Source: Microcoleus sp. bin38.metabat.b11b12b14.051
GTDB lineage: Bacteria > Cyanobacteriota > Cyanobacteriia > Cyanobacteriales > Microcoleaceae
NCBI RefSeq assembly: GCF_013299165.1
Contig: NZ_JAAFKD010000016.1
Coordinates: 62,001-126,000 of the forward strand
Length of the DNA: 64,000 bases
Reading direction: 5' to 3'
The notes beneath the pieces are model-generated. The model saw nothing but the letters and a program-made list of their open reading frames with translations, did not search any database and was not told the DNA's origin. Positions within the stretch are counted from its first letter, which is position 1. Each line of letters starts with the position of its first letter. Position numbers and translations under genes: made by a program. Below are positions 61,926 through 64,000 of the stretch, piece by piece.

Positions 61926-62531
61926 ATGACAGATCCAAAAGTGACCGAGGAAACAATTTTAGAAGCAACTCTGGAAACGACGGCGATCGTTAAAAAAGAG
62001 ATGCCCGAGGCGACTGATGAGACGATCGCAGAAACTGCGGCTTTGTTTGAAGCAATTAAAAAACGCGCCGCCGCCGAAGTCCAAGCAGCGGGGGATCTCA
62101 CCCGCGAAGCTTATTTGAAAGCTCTGACTAAAGCGTCGGCGGCGATCGCACAAAATAAGTCGATCGCCAAAGAGAGAGTAACAGATGCTGTCGGGTTGCT
62201 GAAAAAGGAATCTGAGAAAAATTGGCTGGTAGTGGATGCGATCAAAACTCGGGCGCAAGCGCAGGTGCAGGATGCAGGCGAAGTCAGTCGCGAAGCTTAT
62301 TTAAAAGCAGTGCGACAAGCGCGAGAAGCGGTGGAAAAAAACAAATTGATCGAACGCGATCGCCTCGATCAAGCTGTTGACCATATTCACAAGGAAACTG
62401 AAAAAAATTGGCACGTTGTGGTAGGAGAAATTGAGTCGCTAGGGACTCGCTTGAAAGAGACGGCGAAGTCTGCCTGGAACGCGCTAACGACGTTTGTTGA
62501 GAAGTCTCGCAGCAATCGTGGCGATTCTTGA
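61926..62531 (+). CDS. coiled-coil protein built of two 61-residue repeats
   Basis: 201 residues, AGAAAGGAG ribosome site (61908-61916) before the ATG. Residues of about 40-100 and 102-163 are copies of one unit: AGDLTREAYLKALTKA versus AGEVSREAYLKAVRQA, and KESEKNWLVVDAI versus KETEKNWHVVVGEI. The unit is charged and fully helical, with no signal or membrane segment. The stop codon TGA is the first base triplet of the adjoining IS right end, so the original C-terminus may have been longer. Function unknown; the alternating charge suits a stress or structural protein. Confidence 0.75.
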   Translation: MTDPKVTEETILEATLETTAIVKKEMPEATDETIAETAALFEAIKKRAAAEVQAAGDLTREAYLKALTKASAAIAQNKSIAKERVTDAVGLLKKESEKNWLVVDAIKTRAQAQVQDAGEVSREAYLKAVRQAREAVEKNKLIERDRLDQAVDHIHKETEKNWHVVVGEIESLGTRLKETAKSAWNALTTFVEKSRSNRGDS

Positions 62532-62567
62532 CATACTCCCCCGGCTGAAGCACGGGGGATTCTAAGG

Positions 62568-63698
62568 TCAGACAGCAATTGCAGGCGGAGCCTGTCTAAC
62601 ATTGCCTAACGCAGAGCGGTTGATGCGAAGAAAAGCAAGCAAGTGATTCTTAGCTGCGTTTTCATCTCTGCCATTCACAGACTGGCAGGACGCACAACGC
62701 CATTCTCTAACTGACAGATCCAATTCTTTTAGAACGTGCCCACAATGGTTGCACGTTTTACTGGATGGATACCAACGATCGATGAACACGACTTGTTTCT
62801 CTTTCTTCTGAGCAACCCATTCGAGAATCTTGATGAACTCTCCGAATGCCAAGTCAGAGATTTTGCGTCCCCAAAGACGCTGCATTCCTTTGAGGTTCAA
62901 CGTCTCAAAGCACAGCACATCAAACCTGTCGGTCAAGTCATGAGCAAGTTTCCAGAACCAATCAGAGCGACGGTTTGAAACGTCTTCATGCTTGCGAACT
63001 AGATGCTTTCTGGCGCGTTCTCGGTTCGCCGAACCCTTCACCTTCTTGGAGTGCTGACGATTGGCTTTCTTGATGACATTGAGCGACTGTTTGAGGAATT
63101 GAGGCGATTCAATTTGAGAACCGTCCGAGACAGTGAGAAACGTTTTTAAGCCAAAATCAAAGCCAGCGATTCTACTCGTCTCGACTTTGTTTTGTGGCTC
63201 AATCACGCTGTCAACGACCACGACCATAAACAGTTCTCCTAGCGGAGTCCGTTTAATCGTCAGGGTCTTGACCGTTCCTTCAATCTCTCGTGAGTTCCAA
63301 TACTGATAGACCTTGCTTCCAATCTTAATTCGATTCCCACCTAAGAATTTGTAGCCAGCTTGCTTGAGCGTGAACGACTTGTACCGTCTGACTTTTTTGA
63401 AGTTGGGCGGTCTAACTCCTTTTTTGTGATGTTTGAAGAACAGTTGATAGGCTTTCTCAATGCGCTGGCAGATATCCTGTACTGCTTGAGATCCAACCTG
63501 TTGCCAAAACTCTTTACGGTGACGCAGTTTTGCAATGTGAGCCTGAAGTTTTGCACAGTTCAAGTGCTTGCCCCACATCCGGTAGTACCGTTTGTGCAGC
63601 GCAATACAGTGGTTATAGATGACTCCAGCAGCGTTAATTGACCGCTTGAGAAATCGATTCCGCTTGTGTTGATACAGCTTGAACTTCAGGGTTTTCAT
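62568..63698 (-). CDS. tnpB: TnpB RNA-guided nuclease
   Basis: 376 residues from the ATG at 63698 (MKTLKFKLYQHKRNRFLKRS), which suits the family start better than the upstream codon. The RuvC site is complete: AGFDFGLKTFL (Asp), LCFETLNLKGM (Glu), NGRDENAAKN (Asp). Zinc finger CNHC...CASC near 320-340. The two TnpB proteins in this window are clearly different subfamilies despite similar element ends. Its guide RNA would overlap the 3' end near 62535-62600. Confidence 0.92.
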   Translation of the reverse strand: MKTLKFKLYQHKRNRFLKRSINAAGVIYNHCIALHKRYYRMWGKHLNCAKLQAHIAKLRHRKEFWQQVGSQAVQDICQRIEKAYQLFFKHHKKGVRPPNFKKVRRYKSFTLKQAGYKFLGGNRIKIGSKVYQYWNSREIEGTVKTLTIKRTPLGELFMVVVVDSVIEPQNKVETSRIAGFDFGLKTFLTVSDGSQIESPQFLKQSLNVIKKANRQHSKKVKGSANRERARKHLVRKHEDVSNRRSDWFWKLAHDLTDRFDVLCFETLNLKGMQRLWGRKISDLAFGEFIKILEWVAQKKEKQVVFIDRWYPSSKTCNHCGHVLKELDLSVREWRCASCQSVNGRDENAAKNHLLAFLRINRSALGNVRQAPPAIAV

Positions 63699-63732
63699 GC
63701 TACTATTGTACATTATAAATCCGTACAATATC

Positions 63733-63870
63733 ATGAAGAAACGGTTAGATTTTCGATTAGAGGATTGGGAGCTAGAAGTTCTTGAAGCTTATTGCAAAGC
63801 TGTCGGCAGAACAAAGACTGAGATTCTTAGGGAGTTAATAAGGTCGCTCCCCAAGAAAAAGCCGTCGTGA
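63733..63870 (+). CDS. ribbon-helix-helix protein inside the IS element
   Basis: 45 residues: MKKRLDFRLEDWELEVLEAY, CKAVGRTKTEILRELIRSLP. The strand-helix-helix pattern is that of CopG/Arc-type repressors or antitoxins. It is divergent from tnpB, with 34 bases between the two starts, so it sits where it could repress tnpB and itself. Its C-terminal codons overlap the element's left-end hairpin. A frame extends upstream to 63679 but the ATG at 63733 fits best. Confidence 0.72.
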   Translation: MKKRLDFRLEDWELEVLEAYCKAVGRTKTEILRELIRSLPKKKPS

Positions 63871-63898
63871 ACGACGGGGCTTTAGACCCATTTTTCCG

Positions 63899-64000
63899 GT
63901 AAAAAGATTGGACGCAACAATCTGGGGATGTTGGCGCTACAGCCCGCCCGGTTTTGAGCCTCCGGCGGGCGAGGGGCGATTTGGCCTGCATTTGCATTGA
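63899..64000. other. window end, no gene seen
   Basis: GC-rich sequence with CCCGCCCGGTTTTGAGCCTC, CGGCGGGCGAGG, probably another dispersed repeat. Nothing coding is evident. Confidence 0.4.

Larger units (their letters stand above)
62529..63898 (-). mobile_element. IS605/IS1341-type element with tnpB and a divergent RHH gene
   Basis: Left end, read on the minus strand after TTTAC: CGGAAAAATGGGTCTAAAGC, CCCGTCGTTCACGACGGC. The right end is at 62529 with hairpin GAATCCCCCGTGCTTCAGCC, GGGGGAGTATGTCA. No tnpA. Same left end and target as the element at 45034, with a different TnpB. Confidence 0.85.

Noticed and set aside
1-64000. tRNA, rRNA or tmRNA genes
   Set aside because: No T-loop plus acceptor-stem pattern or rRNA core sequence was recognised on either strand; a covariance-model scan would be decisive.

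Overview
The window looks like chromosomal DNA of a filamentous, non-heterocystous cyanobacterium of the Microcoleus/Oscillatoria/Phormidium kind (genus is inference). Pointers are the photosynthetic cytochromes psbV, psbV2 and petJ, very frequent HIP1 octamers (GCGATCGC), long heptanucleotide tandem repeats (STRR type, known from filamentous cyanobacteria), many dispersed palindromic repeats, and two TnpB elements. I saw no rRNA, tRNA or CRISPR array.

Region 1 (1-10.3 kb, + strand) is a polysaccharide locus: three family-2 glycosyltransferases, an ABC-2 permease, a Wzt-like ATPase fused to a sulfotransferase, and a large protein joining a sulfotransferase to a NodB-like domain that has lost metal ligands. 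It reads as assembly, export and sulfation of a surface polysaccharide. A short shared module recurs in four of these proteins. Region 2 (10.3-23.4 kb) holds a GGR-type flavoprotein, dxs, small accessory genes (XRE, HicBA, DUF4926), two copies of a cassette made of a short protein and a retropepsin-like protease, a YyaL-type protein, a PQQ-type propeller and a CHAD protein. Region 3 (24-29.3 kb) is housekeeping: petJ-psbV2-psbV, accD and a prepilin peptidase. Region 4 (29.3-35.9 kb) has a tandem class III cyclase, a third and decayed protease cassette split by a 102-bp MITE, a TPR protein, a LysR regulator and ispD. Region 5 (36-44.8 kb) has a GT9/HAD pair of LPS-heptose type, three clustered histidine kinases (one lacking its 5' part) and an aminopeptidase P. 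Region 6 (45-57.9 kb) has a TnpB element, ftsH, an actin-like ParM-family gene with a partner, a coiled-coil membrane protein, mgtE and an ABC permease/ATPase pair. Region 7 (58-64 kb) has a dead MFS transporter, a NERD protein, crcB, a macro-domain protein, a repeat-built coiled-coil protein and a second TnpB element with its own divergent RHH gene.

The best candidates for something undescribed are: (i) the sulfotransferase-fused export ATPase together with the shared module and the NodB pseudoenzyme; (ii) the two-gene short-protein/retropepsin cassette, present three times in three states of decay; (iii) a conserved intergenic element of about 115 bp found twice in opposite orientation. Several genes too short or too broken for ordinary ORF calling were read by eye: hicA without a normal start codon, the third protease cassette, the tail of a second XRE gene, and the MFS pseudogene.
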